Origin: an uncultured Bacteroidia bacterium
GTDB taxonomy: Bacteria > Bacteroidota > Bacteroidia > Bacteroidales > UBA932
NCBI GenBank assembly: GCA_902785065.1
Contig: CACZXH010000004.1
Coordinates: forward strand, 1 to 56,554
Reading direction: 5' to 3'
DNA length: 56,554 nt
The notes below the pieces were generated by a model. It ran no database searches and was not told where the DNA came from. It saw nothing but the letters and a program-made list of their open reading frames with translations. Each line of letters begins with the position of its first letter. Position 1 is the first letter of the stretch. The position numbers were made by a program, and so were the translations under genes. Shown here piece by piece: positions 1 to 7,362 of this stretch.

Positions 1-309
1 GAGCTTGTTCGTCTCGTTCATGTCAGAGGCACTCGGAGCGGGATTCCCGCTCGGGTGGTTGTGGAAGAGGATGATCGCGGTTGCGTTGCAGAGGAGCGCC
101 TCCTTGATGATGCGCCGGTGGTCGATCTGTGTCGACTTGATGGTTCCGACGGTAATCATCTTCTTGGCCAGCGGAAGGTGGGCTCCATTCAGGAGGAGGA
201 TCCAGGACTCCTCGTGATCGAGATCACGGAAGTCTTCGCGCAGGTAACCTGCTGCCTGAGCTGAGGCTTTGATCGGGGTGTCGGGTGTGTAGTGTGCTTG
301 CTTCTTCAT
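1..309 (-). CDS. RadC/JAB-domain protein, N-terminal part (cut by window edge)
   Basis: The minus strand is open from the ATG at 309 to the first base of the window, giving 103 residues with no stop. Near the end of this piece is HNHPSGNPAPSASD, the HxH...D metal-binding signature of the RadC branch of JAB/MPN metalloproteins. Upstream is the usual RadC segment in which residues around WILLLNGA precede the KSTQIDHRRIIKEAL helix. Short RadC-domain proteins (about 150 residues) are common on Bacteroidetes mobile elements and are not needed for repair of the host chromosome; their role is uncertain. The C-terminus lies outside the window. The neighbourhood (AT-rich non-coding DNA, ATPase and helicase genes) suits accessory DNA. 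The family call is firm; the biological role is not. Confidence 0.88.
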   Translation of the reverse strand, partial: MKKQAHYTPDTPIKASAQAAGYLREDFRDLDHEESWILLLNGAHLPLAKKMITVGTIKSTQIDHRRIIKEALLCNATAIILFHNHPSGNPAPSASDMNETNKL

Positions 310-360
310 AATGCTACGGTTTGATGGTGAAACATCTTTTTTACGCAGTTGGTCATACGT

Positions 361-425
361 CACCCTTCAGGACATCGGCAAGGCAAGGTGGAGAGAGAAG
401 CGGACCTTGCCGGGATGTCCGGGTG
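361..425. other. Long imperfect hairpin upstream of the RadC gene
   Basis: CACCC (361-365) pairs with GGGTG (421-425), GGACATC (370-376) with GATGTCC (414-420), and GGCAAGG (377-383) with CCTTGCC (405-411). That gives 19 base pairs interrupted by small bulges around a ~21-nt loop. It lies 52-116 nt upstream of the RadC start, so it would be in that gene's leader if transcription starts further up. No T-run follows on either strand, so it is not an obvious terminator. Confidence 0.55.
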
Positions 426-1002
426 ACAGAACTTTGCGAAGTGAAAGGAGATGTCACCATACCGGAGTTGAAGAGGCAAAAGCACGGAGCACACCCCCTC
501 ACCGACGAACAGAATTTGCAGAAGATCTGATGGAGTACTTCAAAAGGTGTAATGGGTCCGTAATGGCGACAAGAAGCCATGGATAAAAGGAATCGTCGAA
601 CTTCTCAGTTAAAACTCGATGAATGCCATAATCGGTCATAGAAATGTATAGAACGACCGAAAAGCGATGTTCACATTGACTCGAGTCAAAAGAAAACGAA
701 CTTGTTTAGTAGTCCTCTGTATTAGATATACTGGACAAGTAAACAAGTATGAAACAAGGATAATAAAAGGATTGGGATGCGGTTTCTATTTCAAAGTCCT
801 TTTCAAGGAAATAAATCCTTTCTCTTTTGACCAGAAAACGCACTTGTCGAAAAATAAAAACCTCTCCGTAATTCGGAATATGTTGATATAAAACGAGTTA
901 CGATAAATTCAATTTAGAATTAATTCAAATTGACATATTTGGACAAAAAACTGCGTTTAAGACCGTATTTCTCCCGTAATTACGGTTTCGAAAGATATCG
1001 CT

Positions 1003-1049
1003 AAAAAACGCCATCTGAGATATTTCAGAGGACTTTTTTGGCGGTTTTT
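1003..1049. terminator. Terminator-like hairpin with A/T flanks
   Basis: AAAACGCC (1005-1012) pairs with GGCGGTTTTT (1040-1049) with one bulge, and an inner TCTGA (1014-1018) pairs with TCAGA (1025-1029). The T-run after the right arm suits rho-independent termination on the plus strand, and the A-run before the left arm allows the same on the minus strand. No gene immediately before it on the plus strand was recognised. Confidence 0.5.
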
Positions 1050-1121
1050 ATTGCATTTCCAGAGTTCGGAAAAGTTTGGGAAAAAGTGAACCGTATATGA
1101 ACCAAACTCTTGTAACTATTT

Positions 1122-1261
1122 GATAATCAATTTGTCTTACTTAATGCATCGGGAAGTAGCCTCCGGAACCGATTTCATCCTCATTTAGGCCCTTATTTGC
1201 GGACGAAACGGGCAAAAAGACCATCTCGTCCGCAAAACAACGCGTTTTTGAGGACGAGATG
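1122..1261. repeat. Direct repeat copy 1 with four related hairpin arms
   Basis: This 140-nt sequence recurs at 3901-4041 in the same orientation. Over the last ~117 nt the two are about 87% identical in my manual alignment (14 substitutions, one gap). It carries four related arms: CATCCTCA (1176-1183), TTTGCGGACGA (1196-1206), TCGTCCGCAAA (1226-1236) and GGACGAGATG (1252-1261). Arms 2 and 3 pair perfectly over 11 bp, and CATCTCGTCC (1222-1231) pairs perfectly with arm 4 over 10 bp, so pairings 2:3 and 3:4 exclude each other. Confidence 0.8.
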
Positions 1262-1312
1262 CTCTATTAATCTAGATAAAGCCGAATATAACTAAAGGGG
1301 GTTACTGCGTTA

Positions 1313-2242
1313 TTAAAACAACAACGGCTCCCGATTGAGCAGGCTCACTTGCTTCAGTGGCTGAATCTTGTCCGTCGGTCGCAGGTGTCCCAGCAGCAGC
1401 GGAGATTTTGGATCGTGGGTCAGATAGTTCTGCATGGCCTTTGCGTGGTCTTTGTTGGCGTAGCAGTAGCGGCAACCGTTGGGGCAGGAGTTGTAGTCCC
1501 CCAATCCCCTGCTCTCCATGCAAAGACATCCTGCGCGGTTTCCTTGATGGGGCGTTTTCTTGAAATGGATACCCAGCGCATTGGAGAAGATTTCCGCCGT
1601 CATGCAGCCGCTCCGGTGGATGCCGAACGGCTCGTAGTCCTCCTTCGTCGCGCAGATTTGGAGATATAGGCCGTATTTTCGGGCTATGGTCCCCATCCCC
1701 TGGGCAAGCGTCATCTTATCTTGCTCCGATACGGGCCGCAGTTCCGGCATATTGACCTCCAGTTTCTTGTACATCTCCACAAAAGAAAAGATGCAGCGGT
1801 CCACATAGGGAGTCAGTTCACGGGCCATCCGGTCAAAAGTCTCCAGATGTCGCTCAATTGTGTATTTCTCCGTCAGGAGCATCGGGTCATAGCGCCAGGC
1901 AATCTTCTCCGGCCCCACCTGGGCGGCCAATGCTTTCAGCGTCCGAATACTGTCCTCAATGGACGGCACGCGCGGCTCTATATCTGTTCCGTAGGCCGTA
2001 ATCGTATAGTGGTAGTAGCAGTTGAACCGGTCGGAAATCTCATGGAGGCGCGGCAGGATGGGACTGTAATCCTTGGAGCAGAAGACCACCACGTCCAACG
2101 TCTCCGGATTCAGTTCAATCCGGTTCACGATCTCCGGGAACAGCGGATTCCGGGACAGGACATAGCCCTCCCGGAAGCGGTTCAACAGCCACTCGCTGTA
2201 GTATTGGACGGTATCCGTCCGTCCGCCGGTGTTCAAAATCAT
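1313..2242 (-). CDS. DUF1848 family protein (probable iron-sulfur protein)
   Basis: A 309-residue protein matching the DUF1848 family. It opens MILNTGGRTDT, continues with the family's N-terminal YYSEWLLNRFREGYVLSRNP pattern and the central AWRYDPMLLTEKYT segment, and ends with a cysteine cluster at residues 239, 241, 253, 257 and 260 (the last three in CPNGCRYCYAN). This cluster is thought to bind an Fe-S centre, and the family is often compared with radical SAM enzymes, but no reaction is established to my knowledge. A longer frame opens at 2320. I chose 2242 because homology begins there and GGAAGAG precedes it. The extra upstream frame overlaps a toxin relic. It is the downstream partner of the AAA ATPase gene on the same strand. 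Confidence 0.85.
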   Translation of the reverse strand: MILNTGGRTDTVQYYSEWLLNRFREGYVLSRNPLFPEIVNRIELNPETLDVVVFCSKDYSPILPRLHEISDRFNCYYHYTITAYGTDIEPRVPSIEDSIRTLKALAAQVGPEKIAWRYDPMLLTEKYTIERHLETFDRMARELTPYVDRCIFSFVEMYKKLEVNMPELRPVSEQDKMTLAQGMGTIARKYGLYLQICATKEDYEPFGIHRSGCMTAEIFSNALGIHFKKTPHQGNRAGCLCMESRGLGDYNSCPNGCRYCYANKDHAKAMQNYLTHDPKSPLLLGHLRPTDKIQPLKQVSLLNREPLLF

Positions 2243-2267
2243 CTCTTCCTCTTTTTTTGACCATCCG

Positions 2268-2342
2268 GTCATAGTGGTTCCACATCTCCCAGATGAGGAT
2301 TTCCTGGGCATCTTCATCAATCTGATAAACCAGCCTTTGCTG
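2268..2342 (-). pseudogene. Relic of a RelE/YoeB-like toxin C-terminus
   Basis: Directly after the TAA of the ATPase gene, and in the same frame, the minus strand encodes about 25 residues beginning QQRLVYQIDEDAQ and ending in WNHYD. RLVY followed by an acidic turn, a hydrophobic strand and a terminal HY is the ending typical of RelE/YoeB-family mRNA interferases. No start codon, N-terminal half or antitoxin gene is present, and the frame then runs out of phase into the DUF1848 gene. I read it as debris at a recombination junction. The match is by eye and short, so it could be chance. Confidence 0.42.
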
Positions 2343-3692
2343 TTACATGTCGTCCATCGAGAGGCTTGAGAGCACTATCTTGTTCTTTCTGGCCTGCTTT
2401 TCCTTGGAAGAGAAGTACGCAGTTTTTTCTTCAAGAAGCCTCTTATCGAACTTCTCCGGATTGCGCTTCACCTCTATCACATCGAGTACATTCTCTTTCA
2501 AACGAAGGGCAACAATATCCAGTTCAGCCTGCTGGTGATTCCCATCTTTGTCAATGTAACCTTTAGGGTCCCACCATCCTCCGATATCGCGGTATTCCAT
2601 GCTCTCCACGAGTTTCAACCTGAAGTATCTCTCGAGAACGTCGCCAGAATAGGTCTCATAATCATCTTCCATTATTCTGCGCAGCGCCGGGTACTGACCG
2701 ATTTCGATAAGTCGCTGGTTCTTCTCCACATAGCGGAACCAGAAACGGAGGAAGATGTCGCTAATCTCGTACCTGACAGTCTGGGTTTTGGGCTTTGCCC
2801 AAATAGGCCGGACTTTCCGGATAAGGTCATACGTATCTTCCAGTTTTAATAGTTGCCCGCCAAGACTCTTTCCGCCCAAGTAATCTTCAATAGAAGCTTG
2901 GGTATTATACCCCAAAGATATTGCCTGAAGGATCGAAAAGTACGTTGCATACTTCTTTCCAAATTCCTGGACAAGGAGTTTCCTCCCCTCTTCTATCAAC
3001 GGGGAATCCTCCTTGCAGATTTTGGCAATCATCTTTCCGCAAGTCGTGGCTTTCACATCAACGAACAACTCCACATATTTTGGGATACCACCAGTGAATG
3101 TATATAGTGCGAGAAGGTCATCATTGGAATAGCCAGGAGCGTTGTCTTCCATGATTTGTTTGAGGATTGAAGTGGGGAAAGCCTGCAGTTTGATGGTGGA
3201 ATCCTGTCTCCCGTAAAGTGGTTCTTTCCTGTCTTTGAAAAGTTTCTCCATCAGGGAATAAACAGAACCGCTGACAACCATATTCACATGACTCTCCTTC
3301 TGGTACTTGTCCCACCAGTTCTGAATATCGCTGTATATGGATGGATTGACCTCCAGGAAATTCTGGAATTCATCAAAGACAAGCGTGTATTTCCGGCGTG
3401 TTCCTTCCTCCATCAAGAAACGGAAGACGTCGCGGAAAGCACTCATCGGAGGGACGAATCCCCCGGTCTTCTCCTGGAACTCTTCGCAGAATTCTCCGCA
3501 CAGGACTGATTCACTTTTCTTACCAACGAATAGATATACATAGGGTTCATCCTGATAGGCTTCCTTGATGAGAGTCGTCTTCCCTATACGTCTCCTTCCA
3601 GTGACAACCGTAAGTCGAGAATAACCATTGTACGATAGTTCCCTCATTTCGCGCAGTGTCTTCAACTGCTCTTCTCTGTCATAAAACTTCAT
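2343..3692 (-). CDS. AAA ATPase with C-terminal DUF234 nuclease-like domain
   Basis: A 449-residue protein of the MNS/archaeal-type ATPase family (PF01637-like) with a DUF234 tail. The Walker A motif is GRRRIGKTT (G32-T40) and Walker B is LVFDEF (D107, E108). A winged-helix-like middle leads to a C-terminal PD-(D/E)xK-like pattern: ELDIVA with D392, then IEVKR with E407 and K409. Length and the closing SMDDM are normal for the family. These proteins are common in bacterial accessory DNA and no substrate is established. The gene has its own promoter (3732-3761) with a palindrome between promoter and start. It is followed by a toxin relic and the DUF1848 gene, and the whole segment is bracketed by direct repeats. 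Confidence 0.9.
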   Translation of the reverse strand: MKFYDREEQLKTLREMRELSYNGYSRLTVVTGRRRIGKTTLIKEAYQDEPYVYLFVGKKSESVLCGEFCEEFQEKTGGFVPPMSAFRDVFRFLMEEGTRRKYTLVFDEFQNFLEVNPSIYSDIQNWWDKYQKESHVNMVVSGSVYSLMEKLFKDRKEPLYGRQDSTIKLQAFPTSILKQIMEDNAPGYSNDDLLALYTFTGGIPKYVELFVDVKATTCGKMIAKICKEDSPLIEEGRKLLVQEFGKKYATYFSILQAISLGYNTQASIEDYLGGKSLGGQLLKLEDTYDLIRKVRPIWAKPKTQTVRYEISDIFLRFWFRYVEKNQRLIEIGQYPALRRIMEDDYETYSGDVLERYFRLKLVESMEYRDIGGWWDPKGYIDKDGNHQQAELDIVALRLKENVLDVIEVKRNPEKFDKRLLEEKTAYFSSKEKQARKNKIVLSSLSMDDM

Positions 3693-3700
3693 TTCATCAA

Positions 3701-3720
3701 AATTTTACGGCCGTAAATTT
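3701..3720. promoter_or_regulatory. Near-perfect palindrome, candidate operator of the ATPase gene
   Basis: A 20-bp palindrome centred on CGGCCG with TTTTA/TAAAT arms has one mismatch. It lies between the ATPase start (3692) and its promoter. Its left half, AATTTTACG (3701-3709), is repeated directly at 3716-3724, at about the expected transcription start. A repressor bound here would block transcription; no cognate regulator was identified. Confidence 0.5.
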
Positions 3721-3731
3721 TACGACTGTTG

Positions 3732-3761
3732 CAAAGTTAATAAAAAGAATCGGATGAACAA
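3732..3761 (-). promoter_or_regulatory. Bacteroidetes-type promoter for the ATPase gene
   Basis: On the minus strand the -7 element TAACTTTG (3739 to 3732) matches TAnnTTTG exactly. CTTG, with TTG at 3761-3759, lies 19 bp upstream as a -33 element. Predicted transcription starts near 3727, about 35 nt before the ATPase ATG. Confidence 0.65.
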
Positions 3762-3900
3762 GAGTGAGAGCAAAAAGAGATGGACAAGAAGAGCTTCCAA
3801 AAGACGTCATGGGAGCAATGTATATTCAGATTTATACAGTCTTTAGCAGTATTTTATGGATTTTGTGTACCACATTTCTACCACACTTTCTGTACTAATC

Positions 3901-4041
3901 GATAATCAATGGATTTAACATTCTGCATCGGCAAATAGCCTTCCGGCACTGATCTCATCCTCATTTAGGCCCTAATTTGAGGATGAAAAGGGCAAAATGA
4001 CCATCTTGTCCTCAAAACAAGGCGTTTCTGAGGACGAGATG
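3901..4041. repeat. Direct repeat copy 2 with paired hairpins
   Basis: Second copy of the repeat at 1122-1261. Here arms 1 and 2 form a hairpin, CATCCTCA pairing with TGAGGATG around the small palindrome TAGGCCCTA. Arms 3 and 4 pair as CATCTTGTCCTCA with TGAGGACGAGATG, with one G-T pair. Compared with copy 1, a C-G pair between arms 2 and 3 has become A-T, a paired change on both sides. The copy sits in the 441-nt space between the divergent ATPase and helicase genes. I see no gene elsewhere in that space (3762-3900 shows nothing clear). Confidence 0.8.
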
Positions 4042-4094
4042 TTAAATGGAGTTCTGTACGATCTATAACCCGATGTGGTTTCCGAAAGAATGCG

Positions 4095-4102
4095 TATTTT
4101 TG
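4095..4102 (+). promoter_or_regulatory. -7 promoter element for the helicase gene
   Basis: TATTTTTG matches TAnnTTTG exactly, 32 bp before the helicase ATG. No convincing TTTG is found 19-21 bp upstream, so only the -7 half is supported. Confidence 0.5.
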
Positions 4103-4133
4103 TGTCATAGATTGAGACGCCGCTTAAACGGAA

Positions 4134-6764
4134 ATGGCAACAGGTAGTATTCTACGCTTCAACGGGACATGGAGAAGTTACCAGAAAAGGATTCTGGATG
4201 ACTTGGACTTTCACCTGCGTGATGACAAGCTTCACGTGGTGGCGGCTCCGGGCGCGGGAAAAACCACGCTGGGCATCGAGGTCATTTCGCGCTTGAACAG
4301 GCCTTCACTGATCCTTTGCCCGACGAATACCATCAAGAACCAATGGAAGGAGCGGATCCGAACCTCTTTCCTCCAGGAGAAGGATTACGGGATTGTCTCA
4401 ACCGATATCCGTAAACCGGGTTACATCACCGTCATTACCTATCAGGCCTTGCTGGCCGCGTTTTGCGGGTTTGACGAGGAACCTGAAGACAATCGCCCGG
4501 AAGATGACGAGGGGACGGAAAAAGAATACACCATCACCGCTTCCAGTCGGTTCCGGATGGACAAGGCCGAAGATATCATCGGCATTCTCAAATCGGCCGA
4601 AGTATCTCTCCTTTGTTTTGACGAGGCGCACCATCTGCGAAAAGAATGGTGGAAAGCGTTGACCTATCTCAACGAGCATCTGAAACCGGAGCAGACGCTT
4701 GCCTTGACCGCTACCCCGCCCTATGATGCGGATTTCAATGAATGGAAGCGGTATCAAACGCTTTGCGGCGACATCGACGAGGTGATTTCCATCCCGGAAC
4801 TGGTGAAGAACGGGGATTTGTGCCCGCATCAGGATTTCATCCATTTTTCTCAGCTTCATCAGCGAGAGCGGGAATTGCTGGAGAATCATCGGCAGCACGT
4901 GAACATCATGCTGGAGAAGCTCCGGGAAGACAAGCGGCTCCAGGACCTTCTGGCCGGGATGCGCTTCCTTCGGGCGGAAGATGAAGATACTGAGGCTATC
5001 CTGGACGATCCGGAGTTCTATGTTTCCATCGCTTCCTTGCTGAACGAGAATGGATACACGATCCCCTCTCGGTTCCTTGGCCTGTTCGATGCGTCTCCTT
5101 CAGAGATCCCCCGGTTCGATATCAAACAAGCCACGGTTTTCCTGAATGGATTCCTCTATGTCGAGAAGGAGGAATGGAAGGATCTGGAGGCTATTCGGGA
5201 CGAATACTTCAACCAGGCCAAGAGAACAGGGCTGACGGACGGGAAAAAGTTTGTACTGGACGGGAATGAGAAGTTCTGCCGGCAAATCGCGGGCAGCATC
5301 GGGAAGCTGGATTCCATCGTCAGCATCGTCGATTTGGAAAGCCGCCTGTTGAAGGAGGACCTGCGGATGGTGATCCTGGCCGATTTCATCCGGATGAATG
5401 ACCAGGACTGCTCCACGCTGGGAGTCGTGCCCATCTGGCGGAAATTGAAGGATAAGTTTCAGGGAAGCATCTCTTTGGGCGTCCTTTGCGGCTCGCTGAT
5501 TCTATTGCCGAAAAACATCGTAGAGAGGCTTCAGAGGTTGATTTCGGAGAACGGGATTGCCGATGATGCCATCACCCTGGATCATTTCGGGGGCGACGGA
5601 AACTACGTACGGATTGTCCCGAAAGAGGGCATCCGCAACCACATTGTCCGCCTGGTTACGGATATGTTCAATGCTGGAAACCTGACCGTGCTCGTGGGTA
5701 CACAGGCGTTGCTGGGAGAAGGATGGGATGCCCCCTCCATCAATTCATTGATCCTCTCCAGTACGGTAAGCTCCTATATGCTGTCCAACCAGATGCGGGG
5801 ACGGGCTATCCGTATCGACAGAAATCACCCGGACAAAGTGTCAAACATCTGGCATCTGGCGACCTACGACCCTAAGTTCGGGAACTATTCGTACGATCTG
5901 ACGCAGCTAGCCACCCGGTTCGAAGGGTATGAGGCTCCTTCCTATTCTGGCAATCATGAAATCGTCTCGGGGATCGAAAGGGTTTTGATGCCAAATCCGC
6001 TAGGTGTTCCGGAAACCAACATCGCCCTTGCCAAGAACAGGAATCTGACCCGTCGATGGTGGAAAGATGCTTTGTTCACAGGTTATGGGAACACCCCGCC
6101 CATCGGGCTCTCCACTGGGGTGCAGGCCGAGGCGCTGACAGTGAGGTCTCTACGGTATACCGGATACATGTATTACATCTGGCTCCTGCTTCCTTTGGCC
6201 GTGTTCCTGTTTTACCTCCCTAATCCGGTCCGAGGTATCGTATTGGCGGTCGTTGTCCTCCTCATCGGCATCATCGCATGGCACTTCTGCAGGACAGGGA
6301 CGGTGGAAGGTGTCATGAAACAGATTGCCATCGTCATTTTGGAAACCCTTTCCGATCAGGGGCTCATCAAGACTTCCATCAAGCAAGTTGGACTGAAGGT
6401 CCATGACGAGAAAGGTGAGCTGTTTGTCTCATGCGCAAATCTCCCCTCCGATGAGAATAATCTGTTCATCCAGTCCCTGCAAGAGTTCCTCGACCCGGTG
6501 GAAAACCCCAGATACTTGCTGGTCAGGCATACCCGTTTCCTGAAAAAGATCAGGCAGACGGATTATTTCGCCATCCCTTCCGCGATTTCTCCCAACAAAA
6601 AAGGCGTAGAGATATTCAAGGGGCTCTGGAAGCTTTATATCGGCGATTGCGATATCATATACACAAGGAGCGCAGAGGGCCGAAGGGTATTGCTGAAAGC
6701 CCGCAAATACGCTTTCTCCGCCATCAATAAGAGAGCATCCAAGCGCCTGTCCAAGTGGCAATAG
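4134..6764 (+). CDS. SF2 DEAH-box helicase with two predicted transmembrane helices
   Basis: An 876-residue superfamily 2 helicase. Motif I is APGAGKTT (residues 38-45), motif II is DEAH (163-166) and motif III is TAT (192-194). The second RecA-like domain carries GTQALLGEGWDAPS and the arginine-rich QMRGRAIRID motif VI. After the core, at about residues 679-722, are two adjacent hydrophobic segments separated by PNPVRG, predicted to form a membrane hairpin. About 155 further residues follow with no domain I recognise. The core should therefore be cytoplasmic but tethered to the inner membrane, which is unusual for SF2 enzymes. The gene stands alone on its strand in a probable defence island. 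Helicase identity is firm; an anti-phage role is inferred from context only. Confidence 0.88.
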   Translation: MATGSILRFNGTWRSYQKRILDDLDFHLRDDKLHVVAAPGAGKTTLGIEVISRLNRPSLILCPTNTIKNQWKERIRTSFLQEKDYGIVSTDIRKPGYITVITYQALLAAFCGFDEEPEDNRPEDDEGTEKEYTITASSRFRMDKAEDIIGILKSAEVSLLCFDEAHHLRKEWWKALTYLNEHLKPEQTLALTATPPYDADFNEWKRYQTLCGDIDEVISIPELVKNGDLCPHQDFIHFSQLHQRERELLENHRQHVNIMLEKLREDKRLQDLLAGMRFLRAEDEDTEAILDDPEFYVSIASLLNENGYTIPSRFLGLFDASPSEIPRFDIKQATVFLNGFLYVEKEEWKDLEAIRDEYFNQAKRTGLTDGKKFVLDGNEKFCRQIAGSIGKLDSIVSIVDLESRLLKEDLRMVILADFIRMNDQDCSTLGVVPIWRKLKDKFQGSISLGVLCGSLILLPKNIVERLQRLISENGIADDAITLDHFGGDGNYVRIVPKEGIRNHIVRLVTDMFNAGNLTVLVGTQALLGEGWDAPSINSLILSSTVSSYMLSNQMRGRAIRIDRNHPDKVSNIWHLATYDPKFGNYSYDLTQLATRFEGYEAPSYSGNHEIVSGIERVLMPNPLGVPETNIALAKNRNLTRRWWKDALFTGYGNTPPIGLSTGVQAEALTVRSLRYTGYMYYIWLLLPLAVFLFYLPNPVRGIVLAVVVLLIGIIAWHFCRTGTVEGVMKQIAIVILETLSDQGLIKTSIKQVGLKVHDEKGELFVSCANLPSDENNLFIQSLQEFLDPVENPRYLLVRHTRFLKKIRQTDYFAIPSAISPNKKGVEIFKGLWKLYIGDCDIIYTRSAEGRRVLLKARKYAFSAINKRASKRLSKWQ

Positions 6765-6796
6765 TTTTTTCCCGGAGACTTCACCACTGACCATAG

Positions 6797-6822
6797 ATCC
6801 TTCACTTCGTTCAGGATGACAA
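6797..6822. repeat. HPERSEGS-type intergenic palindromic repeat
   Basis: The sequence GATCCTTCACTTCG followed by TTCAGGATGACA is the widespread intergenic repeat whose translation reads CHPERSEGS on one strand. It occupies the space between the convergent helicase and lipoprotein genes, a usual location for such elements. Only one copy was seen in this window. Confidence 0.7.
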
Positions 6823-6873
6823 ATCAATTCCGATTCACCTTAGGTTTGAGCCCCTCGGTACGACCCTGATGTT

Positions 6874-7278
6874 TTACTTTTTCACGAAGTGCCGGTAGTC
6901 GCCCCCCCAGCCGCCAACGGAGTACGTGGTCCCCTCCCTCTGCCATTCCATCTCGTCGGATGTCAGCTTCACGAGCTTGTAGGTGACATTGCTGAAGTCC
7001 GACATCGCCGGGTTGATGGTGATGGTTCCTTTGTCGATCAGGTCGATGGCATACGTGCCGGTGTAGTCGCGCGATTCGCCACTCAGGACATCATACACGT
7101 GCATCTGATAATGATTGCTTCCGTCGAAGGTGTACTCCACGGAACCGTCCATCGCAAAGACCGTGGGGTCGTATTGCTCGGACCAGGTCCCTTCCAACTT
7201 GTTCACGTCGATCTTCTTGCAACCACACAGCCCCGCCACCAGCAGCGCCGCGCAAATCAGAGTCTTCAGATTCTTCAT
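6874..7278 (-). CDS. Lipocalin-like lipoprotein
   Basis: A 134-residue protein starting MKNLKTLICAALLVAGLCGC. This is a type II signal peptide with a lipobox (LCGC) and acylated cysteine at about residue 20. The rest is beta-rich: LEGTWSEQY near residue 28, a DGSNHYQMHVY strand and a YTGTYAID turn. These match the small lipocalin-like lipoproteins common in Bacteroidales, whose function is not known. A longer frame extends upstream to 7686, but it lies antisense to the GreA gene and lacks the signal peptide at its start, so 7278 is the start. The gene diverges from the GreA-type gene, sharing an 84-bp spacer with a 14-bp palindrome. Confidence 0.78.
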   Translation of the reverse strand: MKNLKTLICAALLVAGLCGCKKIDVNKLEGTWSEQYDPTVFAMDGSVEYTFDGSNHYQMHVYDVLSGESRDYTGTYAIDLIDKGTITINPAMSDFSNVTYKLVKLTSDEMEWQREGTTYSVGGWGGDYRHFVKK

Positions 7279-7319
7279 CGTTTTCGTTTTGCCATAAAAC
7301 CCACGAACGTACGAAATCT

Positions 7320-7333
7320 TGCATCCGGATGCA
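7320..7333. promoter_or_regulatory. Perfect 14-bp palindrome between divergent genes
   Basis: TGCATCCGGATGCA lies in the spacer between the lipoprotein start (7278) and the GreA-type gene start (7363), 17 bp before the latter's -7 element. The size and position suit an operator for a dimeric regulator, but none is identified. Confidence 0.4.
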
Positions 7334-7350
7334 TTTCGCAGAAAAATGCG

Positions 7351-7358
7351 TAAATTTG
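7351..7358 (+). promoter_or_regulatory. -7 element abutting the GreA-type start codon
   Basis: TAAATTTG matches TAnnTTTG exactly and ends only four bases before the ATG at 7363. Transcription would start within 0-2 nt of the start codon, giving a leaderless message. No clear -33 element is seen. Confidence 0.55.
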
Positions 7359-7362
7359 AGCC

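Larger units (their letters stand above)
310..1312. other. AT-rich non-coding stretch with hairpins
   Basis: About 1 kb without a convincing gene. It contains the radC leader hairpin, a 12-bp perfect palindrome (CCGTAATTACGG, 974-985), a terminator-like hairpin (1003-1049) and the first copy of a 140-bp repeat. From about 590 onward it is clearly richer in A and T than the flanking genes, as expected for acquired DNA. The open frame at 667-891 has no recognisable domain and I do not call it. Confidence 0.6.

Noticed and set aside
667-891. A 74-codon plus-strand frame in the AT-rich region
   Set aside because: No ribosome-binding site, no similarity I recognise, and weak coding character; more likely chance in AT-rich DNA.
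1122-1261. Integron attC site as an explanation for the repeat
   Set aside because: The nested arms are suggestive, but the conserved attC core sites (GTTRRRY and its complement) are not at the ends and no integron integrase is seen.
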